64,000 bases of DNA from Phycisphaerae bacterium. GTDB taxonomy: Bacteria > Planctomycetota > Phycisphaerae > Tepidisphaerales > Tepidisphaeraceae. The stretch is taken from assembly GCA_025924315.1 (NCBI GenBank), contig JAICIO010000006.1:1-64000 (forward strand), in the 5' to 3' direction. Positions 1 to 7,709 of this stretch are shown here, piece after piece; position 1 is the first letter of the stretch, and each line of letters begins with the position of its first letter. The notes below the pieces were generated by a model. The model ran no database searches and was not told where the DNA came from. It was given only the letters and a program-made list of their open reading frames with translations. A program made the translations under genes and the position numbers.

Positions 1-47
1 CGAACCCGATCGACCAGCGGCTCCGCCGCAGTGGGCAACGCAAGCAT
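1..47 (-). CDS. 5' end of a gene leaving the window
   Basis: An ATG at 47 on the minus strand is preceded by a good ribosome binding site (AAAGGAG at 54-60 read on the minus strand) and opens a frame beginning MLALPTAAEPLVDRV that runs off the left edge. Only about 15 codons are visible, so the product cannot be identified. The call rests on the start signal alone. Confidence 0.4.
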   Translation of the reverse strand, partial: MLALPTAAEPLVDRV

Positions 48-310
48 CGTGGACTCCTTTCCAACTGGCTGGTGCAACTTCCAGAATGGTTAGGAGTCCT
101 TTGCGCGCGTACGTCAAAAGTGCAGAAGTCGAGGTCAACCGGGGTCAATGGCGGTCAACTGAAATGGCCAATGACCAGGGGCCAATACCAATGAATGATC
201 AATGACCAAGTGCCAACGCCAGCGAGCCGACATTGTCGCGCGAAGCACGGGTCCTTGGGATTTGAGATTGATTGGTCATTGGGATTTGGTCATTGGCCAT
301 TCCCCACCCG

Positions 311-390
311 GTGGCTTCGTTTTGTATTTCGCGCGTCGCGGTCAACAAACGTTAACTTTCGTCAACTTTTGACAACCTGCGTCAACCGCG
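311..390 (+). repeat. Dispersed non-coding repeat, copy 1 (first block)
   Basis: About 80 bases beginning GTGGCTTCGTTTTG and ending CCTGCGTCAACCGC recur at 22636-22713 with a handful of mismatches. Both copies are intergenic and on the same strand. A second conserved block follows each copy (491-534 and 22839-22883), so the unit is larger, with a diverged centre. It has no coding capacity that I can support. It may be a dispersed repeat family or a conserved structured element. Confidence 0.7.
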
Positions 391-415
391 ACGATGCCCC
401 CACGCGATCCGAACC

Positions 416-474
416 CGCGGTCCTACGGACCGCGCTAAACGAACGCGCCATTTAGCGGCGGAGCAACGCTCCGC
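416..474. repeat. Cluster of three REP-like palindromes
   Basis: Three inverted repeats follow one another: CGCGGTCC-TAC-GGACCGCG (416-434), CGCTAAA with TTTAGCG (about 433-457), and GCGGAGC-AAC-GCTCCGC (458-474). Adjacent short palindromes in an intergenic gap resemble bacterial REP/BIME elements. They could also act as a 3' hairpin for the Argonaute transcript, although no T-run is present. Confidence 0.55.
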
Positions 475-490
475 GGGCGTCCCCCACGCG

Positions 491-534
491 CATCCTACCG
501 CCGCCCCCCGCAAATTTCCGCGGAAAAATCGAAG
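491..534 (+). repeat. Dispersed non-coding repeat, copy 1 (second block)
   Basis: The 44 bases from CATCCTACCGCCGCC to GGAAAAATCGAAG match 22839-22883 almost exactly. In both places they lie about 100-130 bases after the first block of the same repeat. Confidence 0.65.
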
Positions 535-676
535 AACGCGTGAACGGGCACATTCAGAATATCCGGAGCGCGGCGAAGCGAGCGGAAAGTGCCGCCGTGG
601 ATATTCTGGATCCCTTTATGCGCCGAGATGTTCTGGGTGTCCCTCTTTCGGTTCGTAATGCTGACCTGAACTGCGT

Positions 677-2131
677 TCACATGTAATACTTGTATTTCGG
701 ATTTGGAAGCTGGCCTTCGGGAACCTCGCGCAAGACGTCACTCACGAGTCGAGAGAATCTAAGGGTAATTGGCCAGAGGCCGTGCATGTTAGCGGAGTTC
801 CAATTCATCTTCGTCAGCGTCAGAATCTCTTGCTGTAAGCGATCGGGGTGCGTGTCCCCTACGTGATCGCTAATGAGAAGAGGAGATGGAACGTGTCCAT
901 GTGGATAGCGTCCGAGTTCCGGAATGTATCCGGTCGTGTACAGGAAGTGCTGGTCGCCAAAATCGAATGACGTTCCTCGCAGTGGCGGCCGTCTTCCGGC
1001 TCGTATCAAACGGGTGGAACTAACCGGATGGACCGCTAAGAGATCAAATTGCTTAACCTTCGACAGTGCCGATTGAAACCCCTTCCGCTCGGCTTCTTCG
1101 TACTCGGAAACCTTATGGACAATAACCCTTGCGGGGGGCTGCCCCCGTTCGCGGGCATACTGCTCGAGGACTTGCTGCATCAATTCGCCGGCCATTTCCT
1201 CGGAAAGGTGTGGACTGCGCCCGTCCCTTTGTTCGTCCCAATGGAATTCAGGACCTCGCAAAACCAGGCCATCACCATTCTCATCGAAGGCTTGCACGAC
1301 GCTCGCGCGCAAGGTCGAAGTTTCTCCATGCGGACGATAGAAACTGATCCCGACATGGCACGAGCACGGCGGAAGGCCGACGGGAGCCCAGGGTAGGCCT
1401 TCATTCTTAAAATAAAGTCCGCAAAACAAGTTCCACGCAATGACCGATTTGTGGTCTAGTTTGCGACCGGAATCTGTGAGACCGGTGGTCGTTTCGAGCA
1501 GAATCTGCGTCGGCTTCAGATGGCTCATCGCCATCGCCTTAAACGCTCGACGAAGATTGCGAGAGATTTCAACGCGCTTCTCTCTGTATGTAGCAGTTCG
1601 ACACTTGAGATAAAGATCCTGAGGCAAAACCAGAAACACAAAATCGAGTGGATGATCTCGACGGGTTAGAACATCCATTTTCGCGCCTAGTAGCCCAAGT
1701 GTGCGCTCGAATCGTTCCCGGCCATTCTTGATATCGATGAGCTCCTGCCGCTCATTTTGGGTGATTTTCTCCACAATTTGATCATTGAATTTCAACTCCG
1801 TCTGGAAGCCTCGATCACATCGACAACCAGGAAACGGCGAGTGGCTTTCATCGCCGTCTACACCTTCGCTGCAGCTATTCAGGAAGGCCGTTGCATGATC
1901 GACCGCCTCGCCCGTTCCGATGAAGCCGACGTGAATCTCGCGCTTATGCCGACTGGTACCAAGGGAATGTGGGCCGTAGAGCGGCACCCCGACTTTCGGA
2001 TCCGCGGACATGCCACCCCCCGCGAAGGCGAGTTGTGGCTCGGGAAACCACTTTGCGGTTGTCCGAAGCTTGTCGAGTTCAAGTGGTGGAACCGCGACGT
2101 TCGAGCTACTGTTCTTCGTCCTCGTCTTCAT
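677..2131 (-). CDS. Short prokaryotic Argonaute (MID-PIWI)
   Basis: This 484-residue protein has the layout of a short pAgo: a MID and a PIWI domain without N and PAZ. Residues 29-55 carry the family signature (FPEPQLAFAGGG, then DPKVGVPLYGP). The C-terminal third has PIWI-like strands (RVIVHKVSEY, FDFGDQHFLYTTGY, MNWNSANMHGLWPITLRFS) and ends in the aromatic tail PKYKYYM, as expected of a PIWI domain whose carboxylate helps bind the guide 5' phosphate. Short pAgos are generally slicing-inactive and act as guide-dependent sensors that switch on a partner effector. I see no obvious DEDX tetrad, but this was not checked by alignment. The partner is encoded immediately upstream, with a 26-base overlap that suggests translational coupling. 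Confidence 0.9.
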   Translation of the reverse strand: MKTRTKNSSSNVAVPPLELDKLRTTAKWFPEPQLAFAGGGMSADPKVGVPLYGPHSLGTSRHKREIHVGFIGTGEAVDHATAFLNSCSEGVDGDESHSPFPGCRCDRGFQTELKFNDQIVEKITQNERQELIDIKNGRERFERTLGLLGAKMDVLTRRDHPLDFVFLVLPQDLYLKCRTATYREKRVEISRNLRRAFKAMAMSHLKPTQILLETTTGLTDSGRKLDHKSVIAWNLFCGLYFKNEGLPWAPVGLPPCSCHVGISFYRPHGETSTLRASVVQAFDENGDGLVLRGPEFHWDEQRDGRSPHLSEEMAGELMQQVLEQYARERGQPPARVIVHKVSEYEEAERKGFQSALSKVKQFDLLAVHPVSSTRLIRAGRRPPLRGTSFDFGDQHFLYTTGYIPELGRYPHGHVPSPLLISDHVGDTHPDRLQQEILTLTKMNWNSANMHGLWPITLRFSRLVSDVLREVPEGQLPNPKYKYYM

Positions 2132-3395
2132 CGTCGTCTTCCAATGGGTCTCCGCGCAATGCGGCTTCGAATTCTGCTACGCTAAAGAGGTCTTCTGCGT
2201 ATTCTTGGTTTCGGAAGTCTTTTTCATCGTCGGGCACGCCTGGCCACCGGAGTTGCTGCGTCAAAAGCGTTGAATCACAAATCAGGCTTTGCGTTCCAAC
2301 TTTGATAATGAATCGTGGGCGCCCCTCAGATAGTACGTCGCGCCAGAACTGCATCTCGGAGAGATACTTGTCGTTGTACATTCTGGCTTTTAGTCGAGTG
2401 ACTTTCGGGCCGATCCTTTCAGCATCGAAAGGCCGCTGCCCGTCCGTTGTGATGTGCCGCTCGATTCTGATCGAGAGCGCCCATTGTTTGGTACCCACCC
2501 TGTCAAACCTAAGACCGGCAGCCAAATGCCACCAATAGGGTCGCGATTCCCCCGTGCTCTTCTTCTTCGGTTGCCATGCGACGAGTCGCGTCGTCGCCGA
2601 TTGGTTTAAGGGTGTGTAACGAACCGTCCGTTGTTCGCCACTCACTCGAACCGGGTAGTAATAGCGAACGTGCTTTGGGTCGAACCATATGCCGAAGAGC
2701 GAAGCGTACTTATGCATCGTCCGATTCAGGAGATTCACAAAGCGCCGGTGCCCTTCTTCGTCTTTCCAGAATTGCTGAGATTTAATCCTGCTCGCCGCCA
2801 AGCAGTCGATCGACCGTTTAAAGGCGGTCGTATCAGCACAGAGGTTGTCAAATGTGAACAGATGATTATCGCGAAGGATAAATGGATACAGCCGCTGCCG
2901 ATCATTCGGGTAGACGATCGCTTCCCTGACCGCAGCTTCGTCATCCGCAAACTTGCAGGGCGCTGCGTATACGAATGCTGGCATATGCGTAACTGCCATG
3001 ATTGAACTATGGACTGTTTCGTCGATGAGATCGGGAGCAGGGACATCTACATGTCCCGTTAGCTTCGCGACGCGCGCGAGGTGGTCTTTCTTAATCTGCT
3101 GGAGAACTGGGACACTATAAGTTCGTGGCTGTGTGTCTACGATGCGATGATGCTTGGTACAAAACAGAAGCAGGTTGCTGTGGTGGTTTCGCGCCTCTTC
3201 GGTCATTTTCACATGACCGCGCGGGCCCTGCCGGCTGTCAGCGACGATGTGCGCGATGTCGTTGACGTTCACAGCGTCATCAGTGGGTGTTTCGGATTCG
3301 ACGAGCCGACTGGTGCATCCTGGGAAGGCGCACAAGTTTCCCGATTGGGTAAAAAGAACGCGAAGGTCTTTCGCTCTGTAGTTTCGGCCCATCAA
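2106..3395 (-). CDS. HNH nuclease-APAZ effector paired with short Argonaute
   Basis: The 429-residue protein starts with an HNH domain. Cys22 and Cys27 (CAFPGC), His49 (DIAHIVA), Asn74 (SNLLLF), Cys79 and His82/83 (CTKHH) fit a zinc-finger-supported His-Asn-His nuclease. Residues about 125-400 look like an APAZ domain, the module that pairs with short pAgos (for example YWWHLAAGLRF, ALSIRIERHITTDGQRPF, YLSEMQFWRDVLSEGRP). The tail is strikingly acidic (EDDDEDEDEE). By analogy with other APAZ effectors (TIR, Sir2, DREN), the complex would be activated by guide-directed recognition of invading nucleic acid. Indiscriminate DNA or RNA cleavage by HNH would then cause abortive infection. It is the first gene of the two-gene operon. 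The activity and target are inferred. Confidence 0.85.
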   Translation of the reverse strand: MMGRNYRAKDLRVLFTQSGNLCAFPGCTSRLVESETPTDDAVNVNDIAHIVADSRQGPRGHVKMTEEARNHHSNLLLFCTKHHRIVDTQPRTYSVPVLQQIKKDHLARVAKLTGHVDVPAPDLIDETVHSSIMAVTHMPAFVYAAPCKFADDEAAVREAIVYPNDRQRLYPFILRDNHLFTFDNLCADTTAFKRSIDCLAASRIKSQQFWKDEEGHRRFVNLLNRTMHKYASLFGIWFDPKHVRYYYPVRVSGEQRTVRYTPLNQSATTRLVAWQPKKKSTGESRPYWWHLAAGLRFDRVGTKQWALSIRIERHITTDGQRPFDAERIGPKVTRLKARMYNDKYLSEMQFWRDVLSEGRPRFIIKVGTQSLICDSTLLTQQLRWPGVPDDEKDFRNQEYAEDLFSVAEFEAALRGDPLEDDDEDEDEEQ

Positions 3396-3683
3396 CCTCC
3401 CCGAAGAACTGCTGCTGGCGGATTATAGCTTCTCGGTCGGTATTTGTTCAGGTATCCGAGCAAACCATTTCGGGCTACGGCGAAACGTCCTTCGCGCTAA
3501 GCACCATCAGTTCGGCGTCGTCGCGGCGCGCACGCCATGTCCCGCTGCTGCCTGGGGATGGGACCAAAGTCTAATGCCGCTGTGATCCTGCAAATCTAGG
3601 CTTTATTCGGGCTATTTCATGGACGATCGTGCGCACGCTCTGGGCGCTCGTCGATCGCCGACCAAATCTACGAGGAGCATCTT

Positions 3684-5306
3684 ATGAGCAGCAATAATGC
3701 ACGGCTCGAATCGAGCGATGTGATTGTGGCGGCGGTGCCGGAAGGCGTCGATCGGCGGACGTTTCTGATGCGCAGTGCGGTCGTGGGCGCGACGGCGGTG
3801 ATTTTGGGGAGGAAGATCTCGGCGGAGGAGCGCGTGGAGCGGTCGACGGCGGCGGCGCCGAATACTACGCCGAATGCGGGGCCGAATCCTACGCCGCCTT
3901 TGTCGCCGGATCTGAATGTGGTGAAGCAGTCGAAGGGGCCGGTGATGACGGTGATCGATGAGTTTTACAAGGTGGGGCCGGGGCCTTCGAGCTCGCACAC
4001 GATCGGGCCGATGCGCATTACGTACGATTTTTATCAGCGGTGCTCGAAGCTGCCGGAGGATCAGCTTTCCAAGGCGACGGCGCTGAAGGTGAATTTATTT
4101 GGGAGCCTGAGTGCGACGGGCAAGGGGCATGGCACGGAGCGCGCGGCGCTGGCGGGGTTGGTGGGGAAGGAGCCGGCGACGGTGGATCCGGCGTTCCTCG
4201 ACGGGCTGCGCGACAATCCGGATCAGACGTTTGATGTGAAGCTCGGCCCATCCACGATCAAGGTCAGCCTGAAGGATGTCATCTACGACGCGACGAAGGG
4301 CGACTTCAAACATCCCAACACGATGACGTGCAAATTGCTCGCGGGCGAGCAGGTGCTGCTGGAGCAGGAGTATTACTCGGTGGGCGGCGGGTTCATCGAG
4401 TGGAAGGGTTATGAGCCGCCGAAGAAGAACGAGCCGAAGTATCCGTTCGCGACCATGAGGGAGCTTCGCGATCACGCGGAGAAGAACAACCTGACCATCG
4501 CGCAGGTGCTGCTGGCGAACGAGATGTCGATCATGGGGCGCAGCCAGGAAGAGGTGTATGCGTTCCTGGACAAGATCATGGGCGCGATGAACGCGACGGT
4601 GAAGTCGGGGCTGGCGGCGCCGGAAGACAGCGTGCTGCCGGGGCCGATCAAGCTGCAGAGCAAGGCGGCGACGGTGTTCAAGCGCTCGCAGGATGAGAAG
4701 TATCAGGCCGATCGCGGGATTGGTTCGCTGGCGGCGTATGCGCTGGCGGGGTCGGAAGAAAACGGGCGCGGGCATCTGGTGATCACCGCGCCGACGGGAG
4801 GATCAGCCGGCGTGATGCCGGCGCTGGTGTACGGCCTGGGCGAAGGCGGACGAAAGATCGCGCCGGAAAAGATCCGCGAAGGCCTGCTTGCGGCGGCGGC
4901 GATTGGGTATTTGTGCAAGCATCACGCGACGCTCTCTGCGGCCGAAGGAGGGTGCCAGGCGGAGATCGGTGTTGCGTCGTCGATGGCGGCGGCGCTGGTC
5001 GCGACGGCGCACGACGCGCCGTCGCACGTGGTGGAGAGCGCGGCGGAGTCGGCGCTGGAACATCACCTGGGGATGACGTGCGATCCGGTGGCGGGCTATG
5101 TGCAGATCCCGTGCATCGAACGGTGCGCGTTCGGCGCGGTGAAAGCGTGGACGGCGTACGCGATCGCGAGCAACGAGATGGAGAACGACCACCGCGTGTC
5201 GTTCGACGAGTGCGTGCAGGCGCTGGCGCAGACCGCGAAGGAAATGAACAGCAAGTACAAGGAGACGAGCGAAGCGGGGTTGGCGCTGTCCGTGGTGTTG
5301 TGTTGA
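3684..5306 (+). CDS. sdaA: Iron-sulfur L-serine dehydratase with Tat-like N-terminus
   Basis: The enzyme deaminates L-serine to pyruvate and ammonia using a [4Fe-4S] cluster. Beta and alpha domains are fused in one chain of 540 residues. Residues about 90-250 hold the beta domain (VGPGPSSSHTIGPMR) and residues 270-540 the alpha domain (TAPTGGSAGVMPAL). Cys424, Cys466 and Cys477 have the 42- and 11-residue spacing I recall for the cluster ligands of this family. The chain ends in Cys540, matching the known tail-in-mouth C-terminal cysteine. Unusually, about 85 residues precede the enzyme, with a twin-arginine motif and hydrophobic stretch (DRRTFLMRSAVVGATAVI) and a Pro/Asn-rich linker, as in a Tat signal. 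AGGAG lies just upstream of the ATG. It heads the fermentation gene run. Confidence 0.9.
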   Translation: MSSNNARLESSDVIVAAVPEGVDRRTFLMRSAVVGATAVILGRKISAEERVERSTAAAPNTTPNAGPNPTPPLSPDLNVVKQSKGPVMTVIDEFYKVGPGPSSSHTIGPMRITYDFYQRCSKLPEDQLSKATALKVNLFGSLSATGKGHGTERAALAGLVGKEPATVDPAFLDGLRDNPDQTFDVKLGPSTIKVSLKDVIYDATKGDFKHPNTMTCKLLAGEQVLLEQEYYSVGGGFIEWKGYEPPKKNEPKYPFATMRELRDHAEKNNLTIAQVLLANEMSIMGRSQEEVYAFLDKIMGAMNATVKSGLAAPEDSVLPGPIKLQSKAATVFKRSQDEKYQADRGIGSLAAYALAGSEENGRGHLVITAPTGGSAGVMPALVYGLGEGGRKIAPEKIREGLLAAAAIGYLCKHHATLSAAEGGCQAEIGVASSMAAALVATAHDAPSHVVESAAESALEHHLGMTCDPVAGYVQIPCIERCAFGAVKAWTAYAIASNEMENDHRVSFDECVQALAQTAKEMNSKYKETSEAGLALSVVLC

Positions 5307-5319
5307 AGAGGAGGAAACG

Positions 5320-5491
5320 GTGATTGGTGATTGATGCGTGACGAGGCCGTGATTCTCGTAGTGATTCCCGTAGTGATTATTGATTATTGATTAATAGGAG
5401 GGTGCCGGTCGGACGGATGGCGATCCTGTTAATCAATAATCACTAATCAATAGCTCGCGACCTCGCCCATCAATCGCCAATCACCAATCAC
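5320..5491. repeat. Nested long inverted repeat between sdaA and MFS gene
   Basis: The gap holds two nested inverted repeats. The outer arms are GTGATTGGTGATTGATG (from 5320) and its near complement ending at 5491. The inner arms TAGTGATTATTGATTA (5371-5386) and its exact complement (5430-5445) enclose 43 bases. It could form a long hairpin in RNA or a cruciform in DNA. It has no T-tract typical of an intrinsic terminator, so its role is unclear. Confidence 0.7.
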
Positions 5492-5498
5492 CAGCCCC

Positions 5499-6776
5499 AT
5501 GTCTCAGGCCACCACACAACTCGATGCACCGGTCAGCGCGCCTTCGGGCGTGCGCGTGGCGGTCGTGGCTTGGGTGGTGACGGCGTTTTATTACTTCTAT
5601 CAGTACATGCTTCGCTCGGCGCCGGCGGTGATGATGACGCAACTCTCCGAAGCCTTCGGCATCAGCGCGCTGGCGGTGGCGTCGATCGTCGGATTGTTTT
5701 ACTACGGCTACTCCCCTTTCAGTCTGGTCGCCGGCGCTGCGATGGATCGCATCGGCCCGCGGCGATTGTTGCCGGGCGCGGCGGCGATCGTGGGCATCGG
5801 CGCACTCCTCTTCGCGACGGGAAACAAGGAGATCGCGAGCGTTGGGCGATTCATGCAAGGCGCCGGCGGAGTGTTTGCACTCGTCGGCGCGATCTACATC
5901 GCGACGAAGAACTTTCCGCCGTCGAAAGCCGCGACGCTCATCGGCGCGACGCAGATGTTCGGCATGGCCGGTGGATCCGCGGGGCAGTTTCTCGTCGGGC
6001 CGATGATCGGTCATGGGCTGAGCTGGAATTCGTTCTGGGCGATCATGGGCGTGATCGGCCTGCTGGTTGGTGTGGTGCTCTTCTTCCTGATTCCGCCGGA
6101 TGAAAAGAAAGAGCAGCCGGGGAGTTTTCTCAAGACGACGTCGAGCGCGTTCAAAACGGTCTTCAGCAATCCGCAGTCGATCCTGTGCGGGCTGATCTCC
6201 GGGTTGCTGTTCATCCCGACGACGATCTTCGACATGGTCTGGGGCGTCCGCTATCTGCAGGAAGGCCACGGGATGGAATACGGCACGGCGGTGATGCGCT
6301 CGGCGGCGGTACCGTTCGGGTGGATCATCGGTTGCCCGCTGCTCGGGATGATTTCCGATCGTGTCGGCCGGCGAAAACCGGTGATCGCCGGCGGCGCGTT
6401 CGTGCTGCTCGGTTGTCTCGCGTGGATTCTGTACGGCAAGGCGGGCGTGCTGCCGCCCTTCACGCTCGCGCTTATCGCCGGCATTGCATCGGGCGCCGCG
6501 ATGATTCCGTACACGGTCATCAAAGAAGCGAACCCGCCACAGCTCGGCGGAACGTCGACGGGCGTGGTCAACTTCATCAACTTCACGTTCAGCGCGCTGC
6601 TGGGGCCGGTGTTCGCGTATGTGCTGCGGCGCGAATCCGGCGGCGCGCCGCAAATGCAATTGGAGCATTACCAACAAACGTTCGTGTGGCTGCTGTGGGG
6701 CGTGGCGATCGCAATCGTGCTGACGTTCGTGCTGAGAGAAACCGGATGGGCAGTCAAACGGGAGAACCAATCATGA
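5499..6776 (+). CDS. Major facilitator superfamily permease
   Basis: This 425-residue protein has about 12 hydrophobic segments. It carries the MFS loop signature after helix 2 (GAAMDRIGPRRLLPG) and its echo in the second half (GMISDRVGRRKPVIAGG). The general look is that of the organic-anion/sugar-phosphate branch, but the substrate cannot be read from the sequence. Its place between serine dehydratase and the pyruvate-to-acetate enzymes suggests transport of serine, pyruvate, formate or another carboxylate. Its stop overlaps the ATG of the next gene (ATGA), which supports one transcript. Confidence 0.85.
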   Translation: MSQATTQLDAPVSAPSGVRVAVVAWVVTAFYYFYQYMLRSAPAVMMTQLSEAFGISALAVASIVGLFYYGYSPFSLVAGAAMDRIGPRRLLPGAAAIVGIGALLFATGNKEIASVGRFMQGAGGVFALVGAIYIATKNFPPSKAATLIGATQMFGMAGGSAGQFLVGPMIGHGLSWNSFWAIMGVIGLLVGVVLFFLIPPDEKKEQPGSFLKTTSSAFKTVFSNPQSILCGLISGLLFIPTTIFDMVWGVRYLQEGHGMEYGTAVMRSAAVPFGWIIGCPLLGMISDRVGRRKPVIAGGAFVLLGCLAWILYGKAGVLPPFTLALIAGIASGAAMIPYTVIKEANPPQLGGTSTGVVNFINFTFSALLGPVFAYVLRRESGGAPQMQLEHYQQTFVWLLWGVAIAIVLTFVLRETGWAVKRENQS

Positions 6777-7699
6777 CACCCGGGACAGGAAAATACGAAA
6801 GCCTGCTTGTGCGGTGCGAGAAGCTTCCGCCGATTCCGACGGCGGTCGCGCATCCGTGCGAGGCGACGGCGCTGTCGGGCGCGATCGAAGCGTTCAAGCG
6901 CGGACTCATCATCCCGCTACTGGTCGGCCCGCCGGACAAGATCCAGGAGACGGCGCGATCGGGCAACATCGACATCAGCAAAGTCGAGATCGTCGATGCT
7001 CCGCACAGTCAAGGTTCCGCCGCGAAAGCGGTCGCGCTCGTGCGCGAAGGCAAGGCGGAGATCCTGATGAAGGGAAGCCTGCACACCGACGAGTTGATGG
7101 GCGCGGTGGTCTCGCGCGATGGCGGGCTACGCACCGGCCGGCGCATCAGCCACGTCTTCATCATGGATGTGCCGACGTACCACAAGCCGCTGGTGGTCAC
7201 CGACGCCGCGATCAATATCGCGCCGACGCTCGAAGACAAGGTCGACATCTGCCAGAACGCGATCGACATGGCGATCGCGCTCGGTGTCGCTCAACCGAAG
7301 GTCGCGATCCTCGCGGCGGTCGAAACGGTGACCTCGAAGATGCCCGCGACGATCGACGCGGCGTGCTTGTGCAAGATGGCGGATCGGGGGCAGATCAAAG
7401 GCGGGCTGCTCGACGGGCCGCTCGCGTTCGACAATGCCATCAGCAAAGAGGCACTCGAGACCAAGGGCATTAAATCGTCCGTCGGGGGTGACCCCGACAT
7501 CCTGCTCGCGCCCGATCTTGAAGCTGCGAACATTCTTGCGAAGAACCTGAGCTTCCTCGCAAACGCCGATTCGGCCGGCCTCGTGCTCGGCGCGAAGGTT
7601 CCGATCATCCTGACCAGCCGAGCCGACAGCGTGCGCTCGCGCATCGCGAGCTGCGCCGTCGCGGTGCTGATTGCTCACGGACGGCGGGCCAGGCCGTAA
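6773..7699 (+). CDS. Phosphate acetyl/butyryltransferase
   Basis: The 308-residue product belongs to the Pta/Ptb family, which swaps CoA for phosphate on an acyl group. Recognisable stretches are EILMKGSLHTDELMGAVV, the block around HVFIMDVPTY, and VGGDPDILLAPDLEAANIL. The short single-domain form lacks the DRTGG regulatory domain of E. coli Pta. The frame is open for about 200 codons upstream inside the permease gene, but the ATG at 6773, overlapping the permease stop, is where homology begins. With the acetate kinase that follows, the likely substrate is acetyl-CoA, although butyryl- or propionyl-CoA cannot be excluded. Confidence 0.88.
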   Translation: MTPGTGKYESLLVRCEKLPPIPTAVAHPCEATALSGAIEAFKRGLIIPLLVGPPDKIQETARSGNIDISKVEIVDAPHSQGSAAKAVALVREGKAEILMKGSLHTDELMGAVVSRDGGLRTGRRISHVFIMDVPTYHKPLVVTDAAINIAPTLEDKVDICQNAIDMAIALGVAQPKVAILAAVETVTSKMPATIDAACLCKMADRGQIKGGLLDGPLAFDNAISKEALETKGIKSSVGGDPDILLAPDLEAANILAKNLSFLANADSAGLVLGAKVPIILTSRADSVRSRIASCAVAVLIAHGRRARP

Positions 7700-7709
7700 G
7701 GAGTTTGCC

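Larger units (their letters stand above)
48..676. other. Non-coding, palindrome-rich intergenic region
   Basis: No convincing gene is seen in these 629 bases. The stretch from about 120 to 300 is made of near-repetitive phrases such as GGTCAATGGCGGTCAA and ATGACCAATGACC-like words. It is followed by a dispersed repeat and a cluster of palindromes (separate entries). Short open frames at 195-455 (+) and 495-680 (-) have repeat-derived, unprotein-like translations. On the minus strand it lies downstream of the Argonaute gene, so it may carry its 3' processing or termination signals. Confidence 0.6.

Noticed and set aside
195-455. An 86-codon plus-strand frame
   Set aside because: It runs through the dispersed repeat and palindromes; it has no ribosome binding site and its sequence is repeat-driven.
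495-680. A 61-codon minus-strand frame after the Argonaute gene
   Set aside because: It lies on an imperfect inverted repeat (GAATATCC/GGATATTC) and part of the dispersed repeat, with no start signal.
5481-6770. A 429-codon minus-strand frame
   Set aside because: It is antisense to the MFS gene, very rich in Arg/His, and has no start signal; the opposite strand has clear membrane-protein features.
6185-7699. A 504-codon version of the acyltransferase
   Set aside because: The first 196 codons overlap the permease gene out of frame and are Arg-rich; the ATG at 6773 overlapping the permease stop is the natural start.
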